DNA from: Glandiceps talaboti
Taxonomy: Eukaryota > Hemichordata > Enteropneusta > Spengelidae
Direction of reading: 5' to 3'
Length of the DNA stretch: 64,000 nucleotides
NCBI RefSeq assembly: GCF_964340395.1
Contig: NC_135551.1
Location: 16,567,503 to 16,631,502 of the forward strand
The translations under genes and the position numbers were made by a program. Shown piece after piece: positions 29,763 to 41,040 of this stretch. The first letter of the stretch is position 1. Each line of letters starts with the position of its first letter. The notes under the pieces were generated by a model. The model saw only the letters and a program-made list of their open reading frames with translations, had not been told where the DNA came from and did no database searches.

Positions 29763-30273
29763 GGTCACTAACACGTGACTTGTGGGGATTCCACTTCTGT
29801 ACATCTGGGAAATCGCTTCTGTCAGAGAAATCGTTTCTGTTGCGGAAATGTCTGACATCGCGGAAATTGTTTTGAAACTCTTATCATTGAGAGAGCTGAA
29901 ATTGTTTTGAACTTTATCATTGAGAGAGCTGAAATTGCTTTGAACTCGTTCAATGAGAGCGGTGAAATTGCTTTGAACACCCAGTCATTGAGAGCGGTGA
30001 AATTGCTTTGAACGCCCAGTCATTGAGAGCGCGGAAATTGCTTTGAACGCTCAGCCATGTCATTGAGAGCGCAGAAATTGCTTTGAACGCTCAGTCATTG
30101 AGAGCGCTGAAATAGCTTTGAACGCCCAGTCATTGAGAGCGCGGAAATTGCTTTGAACGCTCAGTCATTGAGAGCGCGGAAATTGCTTTGAACTCTGTCA
30201 TTGAGAGCGCGGAAATTGCTTTGAACGCCCAATCATTGAGAGCGCGGAAATGTCCTTCTCGTCCACCGTATAC
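29763..30273 (-). repeat. Foldback element, right arm (inverted copy)
   Basis: Inverted copy of the left arm, with subrepeats read as TCATTGAGAGCGCGGAAATT then GCTTTGAACGCC. A TCAGCCATG insertion near 30,050 and CpG-to-TpG differences show some divergence since the arms were identical. Confidence 0.85.
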
Positions 30274-31755
<1,482 letters not shown>

Positions 31756-32529
31756 TTTAGGTTCAAATAAATCCGTAAATTTTACTGTGATGACAGATAA
31801 ATATACCTAAACTCATAAACGAGTGTAACTTAAAGTTGCAAAATAAGTTTCTGACGACTGATGAGGAAGAGAAAGGGAAACATTGAGAAACATACTATTG
31901 TACGATTGTAGATAGTTATAGAACACTGATTATCACTACACTCTAACATATGAAAATATTGAATAACATTTATTGTTTTATATTTAATATCTCTCAATTA
32001 CAGATGTTTGTCATAGTCACGTTCTTTATAATCGAAGTTTGGGTGATTTTTACATAATAAACAGTTTAGTCTGTTACTGTCGTTTTCATTGTCTCTTATC
32101 TTTACATTCATTAACATACTAGAATTAAATCATTTCTTAAATGACTCACACGATGCCAAAGTGTATTAGTTTGAGTTGTTGTGAGTACATGTATTAGTAT
32201 TGTTTGGAAAGAAATGACAAATCCCAAATCTCTCAATTAACACTTATGTCTTCAAACATTGAATACTTGTTTACCAAAGCAAGTAACTCGACCCAAATTG
32301 TGCAATCCTTCCCCTGATCGATCCTCTTCTTCAAATCCCACAATTAAAAAAGCCCACATTACTATAGTAATGGCGACATTTCAAATTATTCTGTTCGTCT
32401 ATTATCCGTAATAATTTAATCATAGCCAATGTATAATCGAATTTTATTCAGTTATTTAATCGACATTATAAAATGTAAACAATTGGAAATGGTGTTAACT
32501 AAACTTTAATAATGGATGTGTCAATGATA
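31756..32529. other. Non-coding, no recognisable feature
   Basis: AT-rich sequence with no coding or repeat pattern identified. Confidence 0.4.
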
Positions 32530-33190
32530 ATATAATTGCTAGCAAACTATGGAAGAGAATGGCATCAAAAGGTTATAGAGAAAGCAAAATTACGAACATA
32601 TATAACATTTAAACATCACTATAAAGTCGAACCATATGTACAGATGAATTTATCGAGGTTGCACCGCTCATACCTTACACAAATTAGACTTGGGGTTTTA
32701 CCACTCCGAATAGAAACTGGTCGTTTCAGAAATGAAACTTTAGCAAATAGAATATGTATCTTCTGTAATGCAGATGAAATTGAAGATGAAAAACACTTTG
32801 TCATGACATGTTCGTTTTATGATGACCTCAGAATAACTATGTTCACAGATGTAAATCGAGTTTTTTATACGTTTGTTGATTTAAATATTGAGGAAAAACT
32901 TTACCTCCTTTACGATGTTCACGTCGTTTAGCTATATATGTGTATAATGCTTTTGAGAGAAGGAAAAATGTTTTGTTTCGATAAATATCGCCATAGATAC
33001 GTTCTTTGTACTTTTCTCCTGTGACATTGTATGTAAGTTTATAGATGTTCTATTTGTTTAATTTGTTTTGAAAACAAGTGACTTATAAGTCCGAAGCGGC
33101 TGGGCAGATGTATATCTGTATACGTATATTTATTGTAAATTATTGTAAATCTGCATGTCACTATAATAAACTACTACTATACTATAATAT
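32530..33190 (+). pseudogene. LINE 3' end: ORF2 C-terminus with zinc-knuckle and 3' UTR
   Basis: An open frame to 32,931 carries LTQIRLGVLPLRIETGRF, then NRICIFCNADEIEDEKHF, giving a C-x2-C-x9-H-x4-C knuckle. This is the C-terminal signature of many invertebrate LINE ORF2 proteins (RLGxxPLxxExGRF...RxCxxC...EDExHFLxxC). About 250 bp of untranslated sequence follows, ending in an AATAAACTACTACTATACTATAATATACT tail near 33,190. The reverse transcriptase core is absent, so this is a 5'-truncated insertion. The frame is intact over about 130 codons, suggesting a younger copy than those at 7-13 kb. Confidence 0.75.
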
Positions 33191-33835
33191 ACTAAATACT
33201 GCAGAGCTGATTCCATAATCCCTATATTAAATCTACTGAACAAAGGGGAAATATAACAAATGTCTTTAAGATCACAAAATATCAACATTAACTTCCATAC
33301 TTGGCAGAAACACTTTTAATATGACCATACAATAATAATATGGTACTGTTAAAATTACCAAATAATTGAAGTTTGTTTGAATATCATGAAGATTTATTAT
33401 CCACTTGATCTCACAACGTTTGTATTATTACTGTTTCTGATTCCAGTATACCACTGTGTGGCTAACACAAACACTAATAATTAAAGGTGAAGTGTAACTT
33501 GTTATATTATAAACAATTATATGTTCAATGTAGCCGCAAAACTATAATCCATGACACACTAAATAACACCGTATATATAAACAGAGCACGAACTGACTTT
33601 AACTCAGGTCCATTAATAATCAATGTTTCCTGGGATTTCAAACATTTACGGTGATGCCAGCTACACTTCAATACTCCGTTCAGGTGAATGGCCAAAATGT
33701 TCATCAGATTGGTAGATCAAACTATTTACAAAAGTTATAACGCACAAACAGTTCAAAGTTCTGAGAATTGATGTTCCGATCTTTCTTGGTCGACTACCCT
33801 CATTAGAATGACAAATTCTATAGTTACAACTGACC
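33191..33835. other. Non-coding, no recognisable feature
   Basis: No gene or repeat identified. Confidence 0.4.
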
Positions 33836-33840
33836 ACTAG

Positions 33841-34180
33841 GTGGCTGTATGGTCAACCGATCGTGACCAAGGGAATATTTGCGCATCCGGAAGACAATTG
33901 AAAACCAGGGTCCAGGAACACCACAAACCTGTGAGGGACAACATTGTAGCATCAACCTTAACTGAACACTCTCGCAGCTACAATCATAACATCGACTGCG
34001 ACTCTTTTTTATTGATTCATCCCACATGATTTCCAGAGAAAGTTCGGGGGGGGGGCTATCAACACCAGAAGCTACAATCCCAAGATCATCAAAGACGGGG
34101 GGGGGGGGGGTGGAGGGGGGGGGGCATCAAACTACCTAAAATCTACAATCCGCTGTTCATACCGCCACCTTTCGGGCGCT
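33841..34180 (+). pseudogene. Penelope-like element, GIY-YIG endonuclease C-terminal remnant
   Basis: The plus-strand frame gives SGRQLKTRVQEHHKPVRDN, then LTEHSRSYNHNIDCDSFLL. This matches the second half of the GIY-YIG domain in Penelope-like retroelements (TGRxLxxRLxEHxxAV...AxHxxxxxHxIxWxxxxxL). After a stop and frameshift, EAINTRSYNPKIIKDGG and then IKLPKIYNPLF continue the family's C-terminal layout. Between them the glycine codons have become G homopolymers (near 34,047, 34,098 and 34,119). The upstream reverse transcriptase is missing. Confidence 0.65.
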
Positions 34181-34224
34181 TGGACCAACTCGACACAATT
34201 ATCATCTAATTGTTGAATACTTAC

Positions 34225-34264
34225 ATCAACTTTATCTAGTGTCGCATTTATGTTATTTTTTGCC
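34225..34264 (-). CDS. Possible fourth exon of the DED gene (40 nt)
   Basis: On the minus strand, TTCTCTTTTTAG (AG at 34,266-34,265) is followed by 40 nt and then GAT|GTAAGT (GT at 34,224-34,223). Joined to the exon ending at 35,518 (AG|GTATTT, phase 2) it stays open, adds RAKNNINATLDKVD and ends in phase 0. If the donor is not used, the frame continues VSIQQLDDNCVELV... to a stop at about 34,132. Good splice sites and matching phase support it, but no domain does. Confidence 0.35.
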
Positions 34265-34429
34265 CTAAAAAGAGAATGACTTATCGATTTAGCATAGATA
34301 ACTTTACACATGTGCACTCCTTCAGCAGGGGCTCACAAATGATCAACAAATTAGTTGTACTTTTTTTTAAACTTTCATATCATATGAATTTTAGCTCTAC
34401 TTATTTTTTTCTTGTTTTTAATTAAGCAT

Positions 34430-35500
34430 GCGATCTAGAGACTTGCATAATATTAGTATTAATGCCACGCCAATGGCGAGGGCAACTAGTCGACTATGAT
34501 TTTTTTTTTGACCGAGGACAAGGCTGTAATTGACTGTGTAGTATATAGTAACAATGGCTGACATATCTCAAGGTTCACCACCAGAGGGCGTAAGTATTAC
34601 GTCGAAGAGGAGTATGTATACACTTATAATAATATTAGTAAGAATACCAGAAACCCTTCTAATGAGAATATTATATAACTTCTGGTTGATGAAATAAGGT
34701 GCAACTCTGTTATATAATACAAAGACATGCACTTGTACTTGTCACTTGTTCATAAGATTTGTTTAATCTTCATATTTATTGAAAGGAACTGAAACTGTTT
34801 TGATATTTCCAAAAACGATCTAGCAGACCTAAGATATTAGTGAAAAACTGGTGCTTGGCGCTACATTACTGAAGTAATTAATTCTATAAATCTGTACTTG
34901 TTATTATTTTTAGAACACAAGAAAGCATATACCTAGAATTGACTACGACTTAGACATAACCATTAAAACAGACATTTTGGTAGCATTTAACTACATTTAG
35001 ATATCAATCAACATAGAAGTCATGTAACAGTTATTCTAATTTTAAGATAATGTACGTAGTCAGGGTAAAAAATAATTTGAAATTGTTTTCATTTTATGGT
35101 GATATGCCGCGACGTATGAAGTTTTAAAAACACATTGTATTTCAAGTTATACCGTGTTTTCTGAATCAATTGAGAATTAGTAACACTGTGCATATTCCAA
35201 TATTGAAAAAAGTTTGTTTCTTGGTTACAAGTTAAAGTTCTACAATGAAAAAAAATACGAAAAGCAATTTTCATAAAATAGACAACAGGTAAACTTTCAC
35301 TGCTGCACTGTTCATTAACTGCCATGTCTATGTCTACAGTAATTACAGTGACTTAGTATTTCATTTGATTCATTGCTGTACTGTTTATATACTGCCATAT
35401 GTCTATGTCTATAGTAATTACAGTTGGTTTGCATTCATCTACATACGAATTGTATTGTGACTAGTTATTCATATGAAATTAATGTATATAAATAATAAAA
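34430..35500. other. Intron or non-coding DNA of the DED gene region
   Basis: AT-rich, no further exon recognised. Two related phrases (CATTGCTGTACTGTT...TACTGCCATATGTCTATGTCTATAGTAATTACAGT and a near copy about 70 bp before) form a small tandem duplication at about 35,300-35,430. Confidence 0.4.
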
Positions 35501-35517
35501 ACATACATACTAAATAC

Positions 35518-36971
35518 CTACCAGCATATAATGCAAGAATCTGATCACTAAGGTCACGTCTACCTATATTCTTCAAAACGTTTTGTAGAATGTAACATTT
35601 CCAAGGTCGAAGACTGTGACGACTGTTTTCCAATGCTTTAATCAGATAGTATGGACTGTTAATCTTCTCAAGATCGTCTTCAGCTATATAGTCTTTACAG
35701 ACTCTCTTCATCTGAACAAATTCATCTGTGACGTCATTCAATAGAAAGTAATCATGAGAGTAATACAATGGTAAATCCCAACTATTAATATACACACTAT
35801 ACATAACACTCATTTTTTAAAAATAACTTCTAAAATATATTCTCAGATATTTCCATAGAGTATATCAACTGTTTATCAGTGTAATCATTCGTTAATGGTG
35901 TATTTTGTTGTTTTTGATGTTTTACCTAAATTATTGACCTCCTAAATAAATCCATAGCAGGTGTTAGGTGCGACAGGAAGAATAAGAATACTACTACATA
36001 ATAATAATATAGATTCACTGTCTTTGTTTCACCAGGATGTGTAGTAATATTTAAATAGGTTCTGTATATGACGTAAATGGTCCATTTTGTCTCGTGACTA
36101 ATTGTACAATACAGATTGTAACGGTATTTGATTTATTCAACTTTATCAAAATATATGTAGCCGTTTTCATCTATGGGCTAATTTACTTTAATCAGAATGA
36201 TTTTATTAAAACGACTGTAAATTTGCACTGAGATGTTTTAAATATATAGATCCAGGCATGGTAACAAATAAGGATTTTCTTCGAAGTAATGATATATTGT
36301 CAGTGTTATAGACTACATATCCAAGTTATTACTGTATAGCGTTATATGTGGGTAGGTCATAAAGTACATTCAGTATTTGTATTGGTTATTAGACGAAAAT
36401 AGTGACTGAGCCAACAAGAATACATCTTATCACCAACAACAATCTCTCTTGACAATATTACAATTTTACACGGAGTGATTTTGAAGGTCACAACACTTTC
36501 AAAAAGGACTAGACTGACGGTAATAATAAAAATACAATTTCATTGACAAAATGAAGTTAAATTTAAATGAACGAAGTTTCCAATACACTTTACAACCATG
36601 CTATACAATTGCACATTCTATATAACAAAATCATTCTCTATGTTTATCTTTTTAAATCATCAGTTATTGATGTATAGATTGATATTTTTTTATTATGTCA
36701 TAGCCAACTTTCACTATTGGTTACTAATAAATATTTTTTATATAAAAATCTTGCAGTACATACCAAGTACAAATTGTAAATTTACTCATGAAGTACGACT
36801 TACCAAATATAACTGTACAACTAATTTTGCCTGCTTGCAAACTGTCATGCTGTTTTGTTAAAATTCTTTGATTATTAATCAACATCGAAACATAAAATGA
36901 TTCTGTATCTTACCGTTTGATAAACTTTCATTTACGATTTCCCTCATACGAAACCATTCTTCATAACGCAT
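35518..36971 (-). CDS. Death effector domain (DED) protein, N-terminal coding exons
   Basis: Spliced model on the minus strand: ATG at 36,971; exon 36,971-36,914 ending AACG|GTAAGA; intron; acceptor GACGTCACAG; exon 35,725-35,518 ending GTAG|GTATTT. The join creates codon 20 (G|AT, Asp) and yields one continuous DED of about 80 residues. Helix 1 is EEWFRMREIVNESLSN. Helix 2 is EFVQMKRVCKDYI. Next come EDDLEKINSPYYLIKALEN and WKCYILQNVLKNIGRRDL. GRRDL carries the RxDL motif (R75, D77, L78) of the DED charge triad, with E21 a likely partner. DEDs self-associate in caspase-8/FADD-type death and immune signalling. An in-frame stop lies 9 nt upstream of the ATG. The C-terminal partner domain (second DED, caspase, kinase or none) is not seen, so the subfamily is unknown. 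Confidence 0.75.
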
Positions 36972-36988
36972 ATTGCTTTATACCAATA

Positions 36989-37430
36989 ACTGTCAATCTT
37001 ACAAAGTACTCCCTACACAATGATTTATCAACACTGTGGTCAACTTGAATTACGCCAGGAGTGTAAACCATGACATTCTACGTTCAAGATGAAATATAGT
37101 TAAAGATGGAATATAGAAATATTCAATTAAAGATTCAAATATGTGTTTATTCTGTAGATGTGACATGTAAGCCTTACATTTATATTATGTAACAGGAAGA
37201 GAAAATAAACTTCTGGACTTTGTTCCTTTAACTTCGTTTATAACACAATCATGTCTATTTCACAAAGTAAGCTGACATACCCATGTAATTATTCATATAA
37301 TAACACCTTGCTACATAGTAAAGCCAATGCTGTCTGTCTCACCTAACAATCGTCTGAATAAAATCACGTTTTTAAACAAGGACTGTGTCTAACTCACCTT
37401 AGTCATGAAGGTTTGGTTGTTGTTAATGTG
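36989..37430 (-). other. 5' UTR exon and intron of the DED gene
   Basis: On the minus strand, AACCTTCATGACTAAG|GTGAGT gives a consensus donor (exon end 37,398). TAAGATTGACAG| gives an acceptor (coding exon start 36,989, 18 nt before the ATG). The spliced leader would contain an upstream ORF of six codons (MTKLLV) that starts 6 nt before the donor and ends just ahead of the main start. This suggests translational damping. The transcript start, near 37,430, is inferred only. Confidence 0.45.
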
Positions 37431-37448
37431 ACGTCATTTGCGCATGCC
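37426..37448 (-). promoter_or_regulatory. CRE plus NRF1-like promoter module
   Basis: Minus strand: GGGCATGCGCAAATGACGTCAC. The TGACGTCA full CRE lies at 37,429-37,436, three bases from an NRF1-like GGCATGCGCA. Such paired sites are typical of TATA-less broad promoters. It lies about 30 bp upstream of the consensus donor of the inferred non-coding exon, which fits a start for the DED gene. It could equally drive plus-strand transcription toward 37,851. Confidence 0.45.
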
Positions 37449-37850
37449 CACTGTGCAGTATATTTACAGCCTTATATATTAACGAACATTATTATTTACA
37501 TGCAATTCCATAGACTCACACAGGTCAACAGGACCCTTCAATTTATTTTGAATTAATTTGACAAAGTACATTGTTAGCAAATTTCAAAATACGAATATGA
37601 AGATATAAAAAACACACCTACTATTGCACCACGTTCAATTGTCCATTTGTTACAAAATAAAATATTGGGGAACTAGTGCTAGTCTAACAATTGGATACAG
37701 AGGTCGTGGACGATAACCTCCCCGGGTTACATTGTAGATAATAGAGCGATAGACATAATGCATCACGTGACTGTATGATTTGCTCAAGTTGTTGTGATGT
37801 ATATATGTATAATAAGTGTGTAGCAAACAATTGGTTTGGTCTGATTACAG

Positions 37851-38105
37851 GTAGATATTGAGGATGTCATCAAAGCAGGGCACCAAAGGGTCAGTTGAGG
37901 GACCTCCCAACGGGTAGGAGATGTCTTCTCCGACCAGACTCTCAACCCCACCCATCTTCAGGCAAACCCCAACTACACTCCCATCCACACCCCACTTCGC
38001 CTTCTTGATTGCCCGGTTTCTACGGCAATATCAGTACCAGCAAAGATAGTAAAAATCGATGAGGGTGATTTACTCGTTGAAATAATTGGACAACGTAGGG
38101 TATAA
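37851..38105 (+). pseudogene. Unidentified exon-like reading frame with one in-frame TGA
   Basis: It follows a good acceptor (GGTTTGGTCTGATTACAG|, AG at 37,849-37,850). The frame reads VDIEDVIKAGHQRVS, a TGA (37,896-37,898), then GTSQRVGDVFSDQTLNP to IDEGDLLVEIIGQRRV and TAA (38,103-38,105). Composition looks more protein-like than the AT-rich surroundings. Alternatively an ATG at 37,864 gives MSSKQGTKGSVEGPPNG with a possible donor GTAGGA at 37,912. I recognise neither product. Either a decayed gene or a first coding exon is possible. Confidence 0.25.
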
Positions 38106-38820
38106 TCTGTAAGATTTCAAATCCATTGAATACTTAATTTTTTTATTTGACCTTATACAATGTCCAGGGAAAATATTCAATATTGAATTCAATATTTACA
38201 TTAAAATACACTTACCCACATATTAAAACCAGTGACAGAAAGAACAACAAGAAAAAATATAAAAGTTACAAAAGAAAACACTAACACTGAAAAAGAAGTT
38301 GACATAATATCCGTCATAGTTTATGTATCCGAAGAGAAAATACGGAATTTATACTCTGTCGTTTTACACAGACTAATCATATTAACAAATACATGATGAG
38401 ATATGTAAATACTCAGATCACGATTATAAGTGTAACCTGAGAAATTTATATTTAGTCTCACAGCTTTTATTTAACCTCTCTATTTGTCTACATTGTCTGT
38501 ACATATCTCAGGTTTGTTTTATTTTTTGTGTTGATATTAAACTTTATATAAATATATTTTTAGTATTCTATTATTGATTTTGCACATTAATATGGGTCAT
38601 TTGAGACAGCACTTATTTCTTGTTTTAATTATCATTTGTTATAATTATGTTATTTATTTTTTTATGATATTTACTATTCTAGTCATGTATTTGGTTATCT
38701 ATCTTATTGTAATCTGGTGTATTTGTCATTTGTATTTAGTAGTTGTGGGATGATTGTAACCGAATAGACAACGTTTTGACATAGTAATTTAGGTAAATAA
38801 AAAAATACACGGACAAAAAG
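38106..38820. other. Non-coding AT-rich DNA
   Basis: No feature identified. A (CAAA)n-like tract lies at about 38,836-38,862 just beyond. Confidence 0.4.
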
Positions 38821-38894
38821 TACCAATCAAACAAATAAGCAAACAAACAAACAAACAAACACAACAAAAAACCGAGACAAACTTGCATCCATAC

Positions 38895-39366
38895 CAACAA
38901 AAACCACCACCACCACCTCCACCACCAATTGAATGTGATTGTACACCACCACCACCAAATTAATGTGATTGTACCACTACCAAATTATTGTGATTGTACA
39001 CCACTAAATTAATATGATTGTACCACCACAAAATTAATGTGATTTTACCACCACTAAATTAATGTGATTGTACTACCACCAAATTAATGTGATTGTACAC
39101 CACAAAATTAATGTGATTTTACCACCACCAAATTAATGTGATTGTACCACCACTGAATTAATGTGATTGTACCACCACCACCACCAAATTAATGTGATTA
39201 TACCCCACCAAATTAATGTGATTGCACTACCACCACCAAATTAATGTGATTGTACCACCACCACCAAATTAACGTGATTATACCACCACCAAATTAACGT
39301 GATTATACCACCACCAAATTAATGTGATTGTACTATTGCCACCAAATCAACGTGATTGTACCACCA
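38895..39366. repeat. Minisatellite of ~24-30-bp units, about 17 copies
   Basis: Units read ACCACCACCAAATTAATGTGATTGT, with unit-length changes caused by gain or loss of ACC triplets, so a trinucleotide repeat is nested inside the longer repeat. Later units show AACGTGATTAT variants. Confidence 0.9.
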
Positions 39367-39376
39367 AAGCCAGTTT

Positions 39377-39408
39377 GTTCATTCATTCATTCATTCATTC
39401 ATTCATTT
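39377..39408. repeat. (ATTC)n microsatellite
   Basis: Eight copies of ATTC. Confidence 0.9.
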
Positions 39409-39409
39409 T

Positions 39410-40440
39410 ATTGCCAATTTAAAGTAAGTTACAATTACAAATTGACAGGAAATAAATAAATAAACAGATTGGCAATTTGGAGTCAATTTGTAGACATCTG
39501 GACCAAAAATGTGGAATTCCTACTCTGTCGTTTTAAGTCCACATTGTCCGTATCTAATGTCATCGGTCCAAACCTTTAGAATGTTGCTTGTTTTCTCCAT
39601 TTCTACCTTTAAATCAGATGTAGTAATAGTATTCCACAATTCATTTATTTATATAGCCTAAAATAGTCGTAGAAAGGAGGTCATAACATGACGACTACTA
39701 CTCTCAGATGTATTTAACCTAAAACACAACATACATGTAATTAAAGGTGTATATATCAAGTATGAGATGACATTGGGTAAATACGTTATTTTTAGCTGAC
39801 CCGGATCTGTGTTGCTTGTCGTTTTAACTGATGCATACTGGTGAACTGACCATAGCTTGGTAGAGGTCAAAGGTTAATCGATTTCTGTAAATACCAGACA
39901 GTCCAGCTTGGCAACGATGTAATGCAGGCAAGTTGCAAACAAATAAAATGTACACAATAAACGTAGTAGTTTGACTGACATATTACAGTATCATGTTCTT
40001 TGTAAAATTACTAAAATTACCCCAATCTCTAATTACCAACTAAGACGTCTCTATACTGTCTTTATTTGCTGTTAATTTCTGACAAAATGACAGCAACTCT
40101 AGGAAATGCGTGTCTCATAAGGATATATATGGTTGGGGTCATATTTTATCTGATAAACACCCGGTACTATGTTCAACCACAGAAACCAACTGTATTGTAA
40201 AATGTATAATGCCAAAATTCATCTTAGTAAATTCATTTCTCATACTCGAAAGAAGATATTGAGTGATACTTTAATACAAGTTGAATTTTTCTTATGTTGA
40301 CTGTTAGGATTAACTTTAATGTGGTTAACATTGTCACTTATTAAAAGAAGACAATTAATTTTGAAAATTGGTATTAGAGGGTGTGATTATTTTTTATGCC
40401 GATCAAATTACCAGACTGTACGTATGTATGTATTTTAAAA
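39410..40440. other. Non-coding, no recognisable feature
   Basis: No gene or clear repeat seen; only short ORFs without motifs. Confidence 0.4.
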
Positions 40441-40443
40441 AAA

Positions 40444-41040
40444 TAGTAATACCTCCCTACTGCAGGGCTTCCATAGTCGAGCTCGATAACTTAACGGATG
40501 GGCGCCAACTACGGCAGGGTTTCGTCTAATTTAAGTCAGAAGGGAGGCATGTGTAGAACTATTTCATCTTCAACATATCTGTGATAAACAGATTGCCATA
40601 TGGATCAATTAATTGTTCCGTTGTCTATGCCTTTGATAGCTGTGCGATGCTAATTTTGTATCTACAATAATGATTAATATAATACTTTACTTGTAGAATT
40701 TATGGATGGTGAGTAAAGTTAATAAACAGATATACAAGGGTTAAACATGAATTGTAACCATTATATACTATATGTTTATGTTTGAATGTATTCTATACTT
40801 ATAACAACACCCAAAGTATAGTGGTACATAAAGACCACACTTTGAAATAATAGGTGATCTAACAATTTTATAAAAAAAAATACATTTTCATAGGTAAAAT
40901 TATACAATGTGTTGTTTGCCTAACACTAACTGGAATTTTTATATATAAATTAATGTATCTTTATGAACATTTAGATAAGAATGGTTTCGCTGGGTCAACA
41001 AACTTTAATGAGGTGAATACTTCAGATCTGTGACCCTGTT
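40444..41040. repeat. Dispersed ~0.6-kb repeat, copy 1
   Basis: It shares order and wording with 46,738-47,245. Matching landmarks are GATAACTTAACGGATGGGCGCCAACTACGGCAGGGTTTCGTC, ATATCTGTGATAAACAGATTG, ACAACACCCAAAGTATAG, and GGGTCAACAAACTTTAATGAGGT...ACTTCA. Its first ~110 bp are bounded by inverted CCTCCC.../...GGGAGGCAT ends, like the ends of the element at 20,655-22,100. No ORF. Confidence 0.6.

Noticed and set aside
38895-39366. CRISPR-like array
   Set aside because: Units are contiguous 24-30-bp minisatellite repeats without unique spacers, in a eukaryotic genome.
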